A stretch of 53,350 bases of DNA from Stutzerimonas stutzeri (GCF_024448935.1 NZ_JAMOIE010000024.1:1-53350); one strand, 5' to 3'. Positions 28,800 through 38,383 are shown, counted from the first letter of the stretch. The notes: generated by a model from the letters alone, not told the origin. Translations and numbers: made by a program.

Positions 28800-29438
28800 C
28801 TATGCAGTAGATGATTCGACCTGTCGCGGCGCCGGATGGAAGAACACATGCTCAACGACCGGGCCGATCGCCACCTGGCCGATGTCTTCGTAACCCTGGC
28901 GTTCATAAAAATGAAGGTAACGTGGGTTGCCAGTGTCGATCACCAGGCCCTCCGATGTCGAGTCCGCAGCACACCAGTTATGCAGCGCTTCAAGCAGCTG
29001 TTCGCCATAGTGCTGCCCCTGGCACTTGGGATGGACCGCCATCAACGGCAATACATGGAAGGAGCCCGGCGGCAGACAACCCAGCACCGCGGCGTGGTAA
29101 TCAAGGTAACGCCGCGTGCAGCGGAAGCCCGCTGTGAGCAGCATGCGCATTCGCCAGGCCCAGCTTTCGGTAATGTCCAGCCGGCGCTGCGGCGGCGCAA
29201 TCAGCGCGGCAGCGATCAGCCGATCGTCGAGCAACAGCCCCAGCGCCGGTTGATCCTGCAGCAGGTGCTGATTGACCAGCTCCCGAACGGTTGCGCGGAC
29301 ACGCTGCTCGTAGCCGGGGCGATCAGCTTCGAACAGATAGGCGAAGGTCGGTTCGTGCCGGTAGGCGTTGTACAGAAGTGAGCGTATTTCCCTGGCGTAC
29401 CCACTGTCGAGCATTCGTACTTCAGCAGTCATCGGCAT
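28800..29438 (-). CDS. GNAT-family N-acetyltransferase
   Basis: A 212-residue protein with the GNAT fold in its C-terminal half: the beta-strand VLPLMAVHPKCQGQHYGEQLLEA carries the acetyl-CoA-binding Q/RxxGxG/A loop (here QGQHYG), followed by IDTGNPRYLHFYERQGY. The N-terminal half resembles GNATs that modify small molecules. The substrate is unknown. The ribosome binding site is weak; Met1 or Met3 (29432) may be used. It is transcribed towards tamA, which starts about 140 bp downstream, and diverges from xthA. Confidence 0.8.
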   Translation of the reverse strand: MPMTAEVRMLDSGYAREIRSLLYNAYRHEPTFAYLFEADRPGYEQRVRATVRELVNQHLLQDQPALGLLLDDRLIAAALIAPPQRRLDITESWAWRMRMLLTAGFRCTRRYLDYHAAVLGCLPPGSFHVLPLMAVHPKCQGQHYGEQLLEALHNWCAADSTSEGLVIDTGNPRYLHFYERQGYEDIGQVAIGPVVEHVFFHPAPRQVESSTA

Positions 29439-29583
29439 GGCGGTTCTCTTGTTATGGCCTCGGTGCTTGTTTCACGTTAGCAGCCGTATCGAAGTCCTGC
29501 CGGCCGAGAACCGCATTGATGATTGCGACTCGTCGTAGCGCCGCCATACCGGTAGAATCGCGGTTTTGCTGGAGCCGCTACCG

Positions 29584-30396
29584 ATGAAGCTTGTTTCTTT
29601 CAATATCAATGGATTAAGAGCCAGACCTCACCAGCTTTCTGCCATTATTGAGCAGCATCAGCCCGACGTGATCGGCCTGCAGGAAACCAAAGTGGCTGAC
29701 GAGCAGTTTCCTCGAGCCGAAATCGAAGCCCTCGGTTATCACGTTCATTTTCATGGCCAAAAAGGGCACTACGGTGTCGCCCTGTTATCACGACAGGCTC
29801 CACTTGAGATCCACAAAGGCTTTCCCGGCGACGGCGAAGAATCGCAGAAACGTTTCATCTGGGGTCGCTTTGCCGATGCCAACGGCGAGCCGGTTACCGT
29901 CATGAACGGTTATTTCCCCCAAGGCGAAAGCCGCATTCATCCCACCAAGTTTCCCGCCAAGACCAAGTTCTACGCAGATCTTCAGGCGCTGCTCGAAGAA
30001 CGCTTTACCCCCGAGCAATCCGTAGCCGTGATGGGCGACTTCAACATCTCGCCCGAAGACAGTGACGTCGGCATTGGAGAGCTGAACGCCAAACGCTGGC
30101 TACGCACCGGCAAATGCAGCTTTCTGCCGGAAGAGCGCGAATGGTTGGCTCGCCTGACCAACTGGGGATTGCAAGACAGCTTCCGTACGCTCAACCCCGA
30201 AGTCGTCGATCGCTTCAGCTGGTTCGATTACCGCAGCCGCGGATTCGAAGACGACCCACGCCGAGGGCTGCGCATCGACCTGATCCTGACCACTGCAGGC
30301 TTGCATGAGCGCGTCATGGATTGCGGTGTCGACTACGACATCCGCAGCATGGAAAAACCCTCGGACCATTGCCCGGTGTGGATTGCGCTGCGCTGA
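29584..30396 (+). CDS. xthA: Exodeoxyribonuclease III
   Basis: A 270-residue AP endonuclease/3'-5' exonuclease for base-excision repair. It has the family motifs [11 protein letters not shown], the metal-binding Glu in [16 protein letters not shown], the catalytic GDFNISPED, and the C-terminal [11 protein letters not shown] 29584, with GGAG upstream, is preferred to the in-frame 29566 because it gives the conserved start MKLVSFNI. It is monocistronic in appearance. Confidence 0.95.
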   Translation: MKLVSFNINGLRARPHQLSAIIEQHQPDVIGLQETKVADEQFPRAEIEALGYHVHFHGQKGHYGVALLSRQAPLEIHKGFPGDGEESQKRFIWGRFADANGEPVTVMNGYFPQGESRIHPTKFPAKTKFYADLQALLEERFTPEQSVAVMGDFNISPEDSDVGIGELNAKRWLRTGKCSFLPEEREWLARLTNWGLQDSFRTLNPEVVDRFSWFDYRSRGFEDDPRRGLRIDLILTTAGLHERVMDCGVDYDIRSMEKPSDHCPVWIALR

Positions 30397-30480
30397 TCAT
30401 CATGTTGTCGATGCCGCAGGTCGGTCGAGCCCACACACCGTTTTGCGATCTGATCGACAACTTCGACCCGCCGCGGCCGA

Positions 30481-30498
30481 CTGTCACATAATGGTAAG
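30481..30498 (+). promoter_or_regulatory. Possible Pho box upstream of the PstS/OmpA gene
   Basis: CTGTCAC-N4-TGGTAAG resembles the CTGTCAT-N4-CTGTCAT Pho box; the first half matches well and the second poorly. It lies about 50 bp upstream of a phosphate-binding-like gene, which is why it is noted. An inverted repeat (GTTGTCGAT 30404-30412, ATCGACAAC 30453-30461) lies just before it and may end xthA. Confidence 0.25.
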
Positions 30499-30544
30499 CA
30501 AAGCGTCTTAATCTCCCCGCTTCTTTGAAAGGGAGAGTCATCGC

Positions 30545-31915
30545 ATGACAGGTCCAGCGTCCGTAAGCGGCAGGAGAAAACGGGCGCTGCGCCTGTGGGT
30601 CTTCGGACTACTTTGCGCCAGCCCGCTCGCGCTAGGCGAGCCACTGGCTGCCTCCGTCGCCAACAGTCCGGTACTGCATATTCAGGGGTCAAACACGGTC
30701 GGTGCGAAGCTCGCACCGATGCTGCTGGCCGGCCTCTTCGAGGCGCAGGGCCTGAGTTCGGTACGAATCAGCCCGACCGGCAAGGAGAACGAACAGCGCA
30801 TCAGTGCCATCGACAGCTCCGGCCGAGCGGTTCATGCCCTTGTTGCAGCACACGGCACCGGCACCGGTTTCGCCGGGCTTAAAGACGGCTCCTCCGATCT
30901 CGCGGCTGCTTCGCGCCCCATCAAGGACAGCGAGTATGCCAGTCTCGCCGCCCTCGGCGACCTGCGCAGCGCAGCAGCCGAGCAGGTGATCGCGATCGAC
31001 GGACTGGCTGTCATCGTCAACCCCGACAACCCGGTCTCCTCCCTCAGCGTTGAGCAGGTCGCCAACCTGTTTGCCGGTGAAATCCGCAACTGGAAAGCGC
31101 TCGGTGGCAAAGACATACCCGTGGAACTGCATGCGCGGGATGACCGGTCCGGCACCTTCGACACCTTCAAGGAGCTGGTGCTCGGCGCGCAGGGGAAAAC
31201 ATTGGCTGCCGATGCCGCCCGCTATGAATCCAATGACCAACTCTCACAGATCGTCAGTGGTCGCCCCGGCGCGATCGGTTTCGTCGGCCTAGCATCGGTG
31301 GGTAAAGCCCGCGCACTGGCAATAGCAGACGGCGATTCACAGCCCATGCTACCCAGCACAGCGCTGGTGGCGACCGAGGACTATCCATTGTCGCGGCGGT
31401 TGTTTTTCTATGCGAACCCGGCTCAGCAGTCAGAGTGGACCCGAACCTTTCTAGGCTTCGTGCACAGTGCTGCTGGCCAGGCCATCGTCGCCAAGTCGGG
31501 CTACATCGGGCAAGCCATCAACGCGATTACCCTCTCCCCATCGCCTGGCATGCCGCAGCCGTACCAGAACCTCGCCAGCCAGGCGCAGCGTCTGACGGTT
31601 AACTTCCGCTTCGATGAAGGCAGCGCGCGCTTGGACAACAAGGCGCAACGTGACGTCGAGCGGGTGATCAAGTACCTGCAGAGCACCAACAAAACGATGA
31701 GCATGGCGGTCCTGGTTGGCTTCGGGGACGCTCGGGGCGACCCGACGCGTATCGCTTTGCTCTCCAAACTTCGCGCCATGGCGGTACGCAGAGAACTCGC
31801 CAGGGGCGGGATACTCGTCAAAGAGATCAATGGCTTAGGCGACAAATTTCCAGTGGCCTCGAATACGCCTAGCGGGCGCATAAAGAACCGCCGTGTCGAG
31901 GTATGGGTGTACTGA
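30545..31915 (+). CDS. PstS-like phosphate-binding domain fused to OmpA peptidoglycan-binding domain
   Basis: A 456-residue exported protein. The signal peptide covers about residues 12-36. A PBP-like domain of the PstS type follows: IQGSNTVGAKLAP, SRPIKDSE, LAVIVNPDNPVSSLSVEQV, FAGEIRNWKALGG and DDRSGTFDTFKELVL are all typical. After a Pro-rich linker the C-terminal OmpA domain spans about residues 350-456 (VNFRFDEGSARLD, GFGDARGD, NRRVEVWVY). It should be a periplasmic ligand-binding protein tethered to the cell wall, rather than a normal transporter component, as no Pst permease is nearby. GGGAGAG precedes the start. The ligand may be phosphate but is not shown. Confidence 0.85.
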   Translation: MTGPASVSGRRKRALRLWVFGLLCASPLALGEPLAASVANSPVLHIQGSNTVGAKLAPMLLAGLFEAQGLSSVRISPTGKENEQRISAIDSSGRAVHALVAAHGTGTGFAGLKDGSSDLAAASRPIKDSEYASLAALGDLRSAAAEQVIAIDGLAVIVNPDNPVSSLSVEQVANLFAGEIRNWKALGGKDIPVELHARDDRSGTFDTFKELVLGAQGKTLAADAARYESNDQLSQIVSGRPGAIGFVGLASVGKARALAIADGDSQPMLPSTALVATEDYPLSRRLFFYANPAQQSEWTRTFLGFVHSAAGQAIVAKSGYIGQAINAITLSPSPGMPQPYQNLASQAQRLTVNFRFDEGSARLDNKAQRDVERVIKYLQSTNKTMSMAVLVGFGDARGDPTRIALLSKLRAMAVRRELARGGILVKEINGLGDKFPVASNTPSGRIKNRRVEVWVY

Positions 31916-32068
31916 GCGATGCCGTCGGCTCTGTTCACCGGCATGTGCCGAGACCCGCAGCTCCATACGTTCGTCTGCGAGGCGACGCATGGCCGCCTGC
32001 CGCGCCGCTCGTATTGCGCGGCCCGATTGTCCAAACTTGCAGGACACCTGATCAGAGAGGCGTCGATC

Positions 32069-34504
32069 ATGCGCAAGGCCGAAGCCAAACACCGCCACAC
32101 CCACAAGCTCGAACGATTGCAGCGCTTTTCGAACTGGGCCGCCGAGCGCCATCCCGATTTCGTGGCGAAGAAAAATCACCAGGAGAAATGGTTCAGCACC
32201 TACCTCGGCCATCAGCCACCCGAAATCGGCCGCGCAGCGCGGTTGTTCTGGCTTGGGCTGGACGAGTCCACGGTCGAGGCGAATCTTGAGCACGCCGAAC
32301 CGACTGGCCTGATCGGCCGGCTGCTGAACCGGGACGTGAATGATTTCAGTTGTACCGTCGACATCTTCGGTATTGAGAAATCGCTGGATTGCGGCCCGGT
32401 GCAGAACCTGCTGGAACCCGAACTTGCGCTGCGCATCGACGATAGCCAGTCGACCGAGGACTTCGAACGCAACGTCCGCGCTGCGGTGCAGGCCCTGGTC
32501 CGGGATCGCCTGCACGTGCTGCAGAAGCCGTTCACCAGCCTCAGCGAAGAACAGCAAGCCCAATGCCTGGAGCGTCTGCCCGTGCGGCTTTCACGCCTCG
32601 ACGATTTTGCGGCGCGCGCCGTCGACATGGTCAACGAGGTCAAGCACGAGCTGCGCTATGTGGTCGAACTGCGCCAGGGCGACGTCGCCCTGGACATGCA
32701 AAGGCGCATTCCGGGCGGCCAGGGCCATGTGCTCAGCGAGCATGAAGTCGCACAGCTCAAAGACGACGACCGTCAGGCCATGAACGCCAAGTTCGAGATG
32801 ATGATCGAGGAAGCGCAGGATTTCGATCTGCAGCTGCTCGGCGAGAAGCGCCTGACTGAAATCTTCATGATGGAGCCGAAAAAGCTGCGCCGGACCATCC
32901 GTTTCGCCCGCGAGGACAATCGCGAAAGGATGGCCTTCGCCGTGTTGCTGGAGAACAACCCGCGCTTCGTCCACTACCACAAGCTCTACGCCGCACGGCG
33001 CATCACTCGCACTTGGACCGCGCTGCTCGGCCCGACCAACAGCGGCAAGACCTACCAGGCGATCCAGGCCATGACCGGCGTGACCCACGCCATCTACCTG
33101 TCGCCGCTGCGCCTGATGGCCCTGGAAAACCAGGAACGCATCGAATCCATGGGCGTGCCCTGCTCGTTGGTCACCGGCGAAGAGGAAATCATCCGCGAAG
33201 GTGCCACCCATTATTGCTGCACCGTCGAGGAATTCGCCCGCTTCCGTCACGAGTCCTGGGACGTGGTGGTGATCGACGAAGTGCAGATGATGGCCGACTC
33301 GCAACGCGGCTGGGCCTGGGTCGATGCGCTGGTCAGTGCCTACACCCAGGACCTGATCATGACCGGCCCGGAGCTGATCCAGCCGTCGCTGAAAACCCTC
33401 TGCGACCTCTGCGAAGACCGACTGGTAGTCAAACGCACCAAACGACTTTCACCCGTGGACGTGGCGCGCCGCTCGACCAGCCTCAAGCAGCTCGATGCCG
33501 GCTCGATGCTGGTCGCCTTCAGCCGCAAGACGGTGCTGGAGCTCAAGGCGATGCTGGAGATGACCGGCAAGAGCGTCTCGGTGGTCTACGGTGCGCTGTC
33601 ACCGGAAGTTCGCCGCGAGCAGGCACGCCGCTTTCGCGAAGGCGAAGCGGACCTCATGGTCGCCACGGATGCCGTGGGTATGGGCCTCAACCTGACGGCG
33701 CACACGCTGTGCTTCTACACCGACGAGAAGTACGACGGCATCCAGAACCGCCAGCTGAAGGTGCAGGAGGTCAAGCAGATCGGCGGCCGCGCCGGGCGCT
33801 TCGGCCACCACGACAGCGGCCTCATCACCGCGCTGGACGGGCAAACGCTGCAGTCGATCAAACGCCTGTTCCACAGCGCGGATCTGCCGGTGGACCTGAC
33901 GCAATTCCAGGTCCGACCTTCCATCGAGCACCTGCAAGCCATCGCCGAACTGATGAACGAGCCGAGCCTGTTGCGGGCCTGGCTGACGTTCAACCGCAAC
34001 ATCAACTACGGCGACGAATTCATATCGATCCTGCCCGACGAGCTGGCGGAATGGATCAAGCTGATCGACGACCCGACCATCGACCTGCCGTTGCGCTGGA
34101 TCTTCGCCTGCACGCCGATTCGCGGCGGCCTGGACAGCCCGGCCGCCGTTTTCGCCCAGCAGTGGTTGAAAAAGGTCGCGCAGGACAAGGAGATCCCATT
34201 GCCGCGGCTGATCATCGATGCCGACCTGGCGACGCTGGAAAGCTCGCTGCACGTCATCGAAACCTACCTGCATCTGGCGCGCACGCTGCCGGCACACTTC
34301 CCGGCGCTGGAGCAGGCCGAAGAGCACCGCAGCCTGCTCAACGGTGCGATCACCCGCGAGCTGTCACGCCAGCGCAAGCCACGCAGCTCGGACCGCCGAC
34401 GCATGTCAGGCGAAACGCGCAGCTGCAAGGGCTGCGGCAAGGCCATGCCGATGGCCGCACGCAAGTTTCGGCTGTGCCAGAGCTGTTTTCGTGAGCAGCG
34501 CTAG
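32069..34504 (+). CDS. SUV3-like DExH-box RNA helicase
   Basis: An 811-residue SF2 helicase resembling the mitochondrial degradosome helicase SUV3. An alpha-helical N-terminal region (about 300 residues) is followed by Walker A GPTNSGKTYQA, the DExH-type motif II VVIDEVQMM, motif IV/V with VATDAVGMGLNL, and motif VI QIGGRAGRFG. The C-terminus ends with a four-cysteine zinc ribbon (CKGCGK and CQSCF). ATG 32069 has AGAGAGG upstream; the 50-codon extension upstream (to 31919) is unsupported. It probably unwinds RNA in the cytoplasm, perhaps with an exonuclease such as PNPase, but no partner gene is adjacent. Confidence 0.85.
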   Translation: MRKAEAKHRHTHKLERLQRFSNWAAERHPDFVAKKNHQEKWFSTYLGHQPPEIGRAARLFWLGLDESTVEANLEHAEPTGLIGRLLNRDVNDFSCTVDIFGIEKSLDCGPVQNLLEPELALRIDDSQSTEDFERNVRAAVQALVRDRLHVLQKPFTSLSEEQQAQCLERLPVRLSRLDDFAARAVDMVNEVKHELRYVVELRQGDVALDMQRRIPGGQGHVLSEHEVAQLKDDDRQAMNAKFEMMIEEAQDFDLQLLGEKRLTEIFMMEPKKLRRTIRFAREDNRERMAFAVLLENNPRFVHYHKLYAARRITRTWTALLGPTNSGKTYQAIQAMTGVTHAIYLSPLRLMALENQERIESMGVPCSLVTGEEEIIREGATHYCCTVEEFARFRHESWDVVVIDEVQMMADSQRGWAWVDALVSAYTQDLIMTGPELIQPSLKTLCDLCEDRLVVKRTKRLSPVDVARRSTSLKQLDAGSMLVAFSRKTVLELKAMLEMTGKSVSVVYGALSPEVRREQARRFREGEADLMVATDAVGMGLNLTAHTLCFYTDEKYDGIQNRQLKVQEVKQIGGRAGRFGHHDSGLITALDGQTLQSIKRLFHSADLPVDLTQFQVRPSIEHLQAIAELMNEPSLLRAWLTFNRNINYGDEFISILPDELAEWIKLIDDPTIDLPLRWIFACTPIRGGLDSPAAVFAQQWLKKVAQDKEIPLPRLIIDADLATLESSLHVIETYLHLARTLPAHFPALEQAEEHRSLLNGAITRELSRQRKPRSSDRRRMSGETRSCKGCGKAMPMAARKFRLCQSCFREQR

Positions 34505-34703
34505 GACAGTTCGGGCGTTTGGCGGAATCGCCGCTCAGACGCCCACCACCACGCCATTCAGCTCTCAGGGCCAGCCCATGGCGGGCAGCGAGGCTGGCAC
34601 GCTGCGGCTTCGGCCCTTAGGATGCGGCAGGTCTATAGCGTGACCGGGACCATTCAGAGCCTCGTCACGATGGCCATTACCGAAAGCCATGGAGTCAGGG
34701 CCG

Positions 34704-35735
34704 ATGTCGATCATTATTCAGTTGCGCAGGCAACTGGCGGCGGTTACCAGCCGATTGGGCTGGGCCGCCCTTTTATTCGCGCTCGCGGTGCACGCCGGCG
34801 TGTCCTATCTCGGCCTGCGCCTGTTCGCCGAGGCGCCGCTCACCGAGCTGAAGACCTTCGTCTATTTCTATCTGACCACCGCACTGACGGTCGGCTACGG
34901 TGACTTCTCACCGCAGACCGCTGGCGGTCGCATCTTTGTTTCCACCTGGCTGATGATCGGCGGCATCGCGCTGCTGACCGCCGTCATCGGCAAAACCACC
35001 AATTCCATAATCGCAGTCTGGAGGAAAGGCATGAAAGGCAAAGGGACGTTCGCCCCCTGCACGGGCCATACCGTTGTGATCGGTTGGGAAGGCGAAATCA
35101 GCGAGCGTGTCGTCGAGCTGCTGCATGAAGACGAAACCTCCAATGACCACCTGATCGTCATCTGCGACACGGTGCTCGAAGAAAACCCGATGCCAGGCAA
35201 GACCGAGTTCATCCATGGCGAGAGCCTGTCGTCCCTGGCGCTACTGCAGCGCGCCGGGGTGAAGGGGGCCGAACGCATACTGGTGCGCACCGGCTCGGAC
35301 GACCTCACGCTGGCGGTCGTGCTGACCATCAACCAGCTCAATCCGGTCGGCCACGTGGTTGCCCATTTCAGCAGCAGCGAGACCGCCCGACTGGCGCGCA
35401 GCTATGCGCCCAAACTGGAATGCACCTCCAGCATGGCCATCGAGATGCTGGTGCGCTCATCGCAGGACCCGGGCTCCTCGGTGATCATCAATGAGCTGCT
35501 GAGCGTCGGCCAGGGCGCGACCCAATACCGCCTGCTACTGCCCGAGAGTTACGAAAGCACGGTTGGCGCGCTGTACAAGCAATTGAAAGACCGGCACAAC
35601 GCGACGCTGATCGGCTACCGCGCCAAAGATCAGCCCCAGCCGACCATCAATCCGTCCAACGACACTCCGGTACGAGGCGGCGAATTGTTCTATATCGCCA
35701 ATACACGCCTCGCCGGCCTGGGTGACGCACGCTGA
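34704..35735 (+). CDS. Two-helix potassium channel with RCK (TrkA-N) domain
   Basis: A 343-residue ion channel. The first membrane helix is around residues 15-37, the selectivity filter TVGYGD lies in LTTALTVGYGDFSP, and the second helix is FVSTWLMIGGIALLTAVIG. A cytoplasmic RCK/TrkA-N domain follows (HTVVIGWEGEISERVVELL), without the complete GxGxxG of NAD-binding versions. A smaller C-terminal TrkA-C-like part ends the protein. ATG 34704 (GGAG nine bases upstream) is preferred to 34689. The 199-bp gap before it contains a nested inverted repeat (34513-34544) that may end the helicase transcript. Confidence 0.85.
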   Translation: MSIIIQLRRQLAAVTSRLGWAALLFALAVHAGVSYLGLRLFAEAPLTELKTFVYFYLTTALTVGYGDFSPQTAGGRIFVSTWLMIGGIALLTAVIGKTTNSIIAVWRKGMKGKGTFAPCTGHTVVIGWEGEISERVVELLHEDETSNDHLIVICDTVLEENPMPGKTEFIHGESLSSLALLQRAGVKGAERILVRTGSDDLTLAVVLTINQLNPVGHVVAHFSSSETARLARSYAPKLECTSSMAIEMLVRSSQDPGSSVIINELLSVGQGATQYRLLLPESYESTVGALYKQLKDRHNATLIGYRAKDQPQPTINPSNDTPVRGGELFYIANTRLAGLGDAR

Positions 35736-35770
35736 GCATGACGCTGCGCCGAGCGGACATGCGCCTGTAG

Positions 35771-35790
35771 GGCCGAACGTGTTCGGCCTT
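35771..35790 (+). terminator. Probable terminator after the K+ channel gene
   Basis: GGCCGAAC/GTTCGGCC inverted repeat, followed by TTGCC, 35 bp after the stop. The T-run is short. The rest of 35790-35958 shows no gene. Confidence 0.5.
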
Positions 35791-35958
35791 GCCAAAACGC
35801 ATCGACACTACGAATGCCTATGAGCCCAATGAAGCCACGCGGGGCGTTGACTCACCTGGCCTGCCATCGGCGACACCCGGCTGTCGCTCCCTCCATCCCG
35901 GGAATCAACCCCGCCATCCCGGCTCTGATTGGGACAGTCTAAGCAATCGGGAGGCACC

Positions 35959-36384
35959 ATGAGCGACCCACACGATCTGCAGCGATTCGTCGACGCCCAG
36001 CAATCGATCTACGATCGCGCGCTGGCGGAACTCAACGCCGGCCACAAGCAAAGCCACTGGATGTGGTTCATCTTTCCGCAGTTGGCAGGCCTCGGCCACA
36101 GCGACATGGCGCGTCGCTACGCCATCAAGGATGCGGACGAGGCGGCGGCCTATCTGGAACACCCTCTGCTCGGGCCTCGCCTGGAGCAATGCGCGCAAGC
36201 ACTGCTCGCCCATGCCGAGCGTCCGGCACGGCAGATTCTGGGATCGCCCGACGACATGAAGCTGCGCTCGAGCATGACGCTGTTCGCTGCCGTTGCGCCT
36301 GAACGGTCGACCTTTCAGGCGGTGCTGGATGCGTTCTTCGCGGCCGATCCCGACCCGGCGACGCTATCGCGCCTGGTTCGTTAA
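35959..36384 (+). CDS. DUF1810 family protein
   Basis: A 141-residue soluble protein of the DUF1810 family, recognised from LQRFVDAQ, the aromatic block SHWMWFIFPQLAGLGHS and the following DEAAAYLEHPLLGPRL. Function is unknown. ATG 35959 follows a strong GGGAGG site; the open frame upstream to 35929 is not needed. It is followed about 100 bp later by the FMN protein gene in the same direction, which may be its operon partner. Confidence 0.85.
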   Translation: MSDPHDLQRFVDAQQSIYDRALAELNAGHKQSHWMWFIFPQLAGLGHSDMARRYAIKDADEAAAYLEHPLLGPRLEQCAQALLAHAERPARQILGSPDDMKLRSSMTLFAAVAPERSTFQAVLDAFFAADPDPATLSRLVR

Positions 36385-36480
36385 GCGGCTCGGGTACAGA
36401 TGTCCGATAGGCGGACCGAGGCCGGTACGATAGGCTTCTCGCTTTATGGCAGGCCCGCCGCCCCTCACACAGGTGCACAG

Positions 36481-38136
36481 ATGAATCTCTCGCTGTTCAG
36501 CCGTTACGCTTTTTTCGTCCTGTGCGCTGCCTCTGCCGTGCTTTGCCTTCCGTTCCTGAGCCACCCCTGGGTGTGGCTGTTGTTCGTCGTCACCGCGCTG
36601 CTGACAGTTATCGGCATTCGTGATCTTCGCCAGTGCGAACATGCGGTGCGGCGCAATTATCCGATCCTTGGCAACATCCGTTACCTGGTCGAAGGCATCC
36701 GCCCGGAGATTCGTCAGTACCTGCTTGAAAGCGATCAGGAGCGCGTACCGTTTTCCCGCGCACAACGCTCGCTCGTCTATGCACGGGCGAAAAACCAGGT
36801 GGATGACAAACCCTTCGGCACCCTTATCGACGTATACGAACCGGGATACGAATGCATCGGCCATTCGATCCACACCGCAGCGGTCAGCGATCCCGAAACC
36901 TTCCGCGTGTCGATCGGCGGGCCGCAGTGTGAGCAGCCCTACTCCGCGTCGGTGTTCAACATTTCAGCGATGAGCTTCGGCTCGCTCAGTGGCAATGCGA
37001 TCCAGGCGTTGAACCGAGGCGCCAAGCTCGGTGGCTTCTACCACGACACAGGCGAAGGCAGCATCAGCAGCTACCATCGCCAGCACGGCGGGGATCTGGT
37101 CTGGGAACTGGGCAGCGGTTATTTCGGTTGCCGAACCGAAAGCGGTGCATTCGATCCGGATCGCTTCGCCGTTCAGGCACGGGATCCGCAGGTCAAGATG
37201 ATCGAGATCAAGCTGAGCCAAGGCGCCAAACCAGGGCACGGCGGCATCCTGCCGGGGCGCAAGGTCAACGCGGAAATCGCGTCCACCCGCGGCGTACCGG
37301 AGGGCATGGACTGCATTTCCCCCGCCAGCCATAGCGCCTTCAGCACACCCTTGGAACTGATGAATTTCATCGCCCGCCTGCGCGAACTGTCCGGCGGCAA
37401 GCCGGTCGGTTTCAAGCTGTGCATCGGCCATCCGTGGGAGTTCGTCGGCATCGTCAAGGCGATGCTGCAGAGCGGTATCTATCCGGATTTCATCGTGGTC
37501 GATGGCAAGGAAGGCGGGACCGGCGCGGCGCCCGTCGAGTTTACCGACCACATCGGCATGCCACTGCGCGAAAGCCTGCTGTTCGTGCATAACGTGCTGG
37601 TCGGCTGCAATCTGCGCGAGCACATCCGCATCGGTGCCAGCGGCAAGATCGTCAGCGCCTTCGACATCGCCAGCGTCCTGGCCATGGGCGCGGACTGGGT
37701 GAACTCGGCTCGTGGGTTCATGTTCGCGATCGGTTGCATTCAGTCGCAGCACTGCCACACCAATCGCTGCCCCACCGGCGTTGCCACCCAGGACCCGCTA
37801 CGCCAACGCGCACTGGTGGTGCCGGACAAGGCCGATCGAGTGTTCAGCTTCCACCGCAACACCGTCCACGCGCTGGCCGAACTGCTTGCAGCTGCCGGCT
37901 TGTCACATCCTGCCGAACTGGGCCCGCACCACCTGATCCGGCGCGTCAGCTCAACGGAAATCAAGCTGTTCTCGCAGCTCTACTATTTCGTCCAGCCCGG
38001 TGCGCTGTTGGGGCCAAAGATCGACAGCGAGTTCTTCGCCAGGATCTGGAGCATGGCCCAGGCAGGCAGCTTCGAAGCCATGCCGCAGAAAACTGAGCGT
38101 GGGGCCGCGCAGGTCGAGGAACTACTGATCAGTTAA
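36481..38136 (+). CDS. FMN-binding glutamate synthase-family protein
   Basis: A 551-residue protein with two N-terminal membrane helices (about residues 8-50), then a glutamate-synthase alpha-subunit-like FMN barrel. Motifs include FNISAMSFGSLSG, GEGSISSYHR, QGAKPGHGGILPGRKV and GKEGGTGAAP, and a Cys cluster C-x5-C-x4-C in CIQSQHCHTNRCPTG that corresponds to the 3Fe-4S site of glutamate synthase. The glutaminase domain is absent, so it is not a complete GltB. ATG 36481 gives the first helix; earlier codons from 36400 overlap non-coding space. The membrane anchor suggests electron transfer at the inner membrane. The substrate is unknown. Confidence 0.85.
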   Translation: MNLSLFSRYAFFVLCAASAVLCLPFLSHPWVWLLFVVTALLTVIGIRDLRQCEHAVRRNYPILGNIRYLVEGIRPEIRQYLLESDQERVPFSRAQRSLVYARAKNQVDDKPFGTLIDVYEPGYECIGHSIHTAAVSDPETFRVSIGGPQCEQPYSASVFNISAMSFGSLSGNAIQALNRGAKLGGFYHDTGEGSISSYHRQHGGDLVWELGSGYFGCRTESGAFDPDRFAVQARDPQVKMIEIKLSQGAKPGHGGILPGRKVNAEIASTRGVPEGMDCISPASHSAFSTPLELMNFIARLRELSGGKPVGFKLCIGHPWEFVGIVKAMLQSGIYPDFIVVDGKEGGTGAAPVEFTDHIGMPLRESLLFVHNVLVGCNLREHIRIGASGKIVSAFDIASVLAMGADWVNSARGFMFAIGCIQSQHCHTNRCPTGVATQDPLRQRALVVPDKADRVFSFHRNTVHALAELLAAAGLSHPAELGPHHLIRRVSSTEIKLFSQLYYFVQPGALLGPKIDSEFFARIWSMAQAGSFEAMPQKTERGAAQVEELLIS

Positions 38137-38196
38137 TCCCTTCAACCAGCGGATCGCAGCCAGCCTCCCAGGTCGTTGCGATCCGACTGCGTCAAT

Positions 38197-38215
38197 GGCC
38201 GGGCTTTTGCCGGCC
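38197..38215. terminator. Palindromic hairpin after the FMN protein gene
   Basis: GGCCGG-N7-CCGGCC, a perfect 6-bp stem about 60 bp after the stop and 28 bp before the glpF remnant. No T-run follows, so termination is only possible. Confidence 0.35.
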
Positions 38216-38242
38216 TGCAGGCCCCGGCGGCTGCCGCGTTAA

Positions 38243-38383
38243 AACCTGGCTGACAGCCTCGGCTACAAGGCACTGATCTGCAAGCATCTGCCGGGCGTTG
38301 GTGGTGCTTGCGCTGTTCCGGAACCGGAACCGGAGGCTGACCGCTACTCCAAACACGATGTCACTGCCCAAGAAGCTCGTTAA
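38243..38383 (+). pseudogene. glpF: C-terminal remnant of glycerol facilitator gene glpF
   Basis: An open stretch of 46 codons, bounded upstream by an in-frame TAA and without a start, ends 12 bp before glpK, exactly where glpF ends in other Pseudomonas. It reads as the last helix end and cytoplasmic tail of an aquaglyceroporin (SLGYKALICKHLPG, then an acidic tail PEPEPEADRYSKHDVTAQEA). The six-helix channel with its two NPA motifs is gone. Assignment rests on position and a short tail, so it is moderately sure. Confidence 0.55.

Noticed and set aside
38310..38330. GTTCCGGAAC palindrome in the glpF tail as a GlpR operator
   Set aside because: It is a short palindrome in coding-type sequence with Pro-Glu repeats and differs from the half-sites found near glpD.
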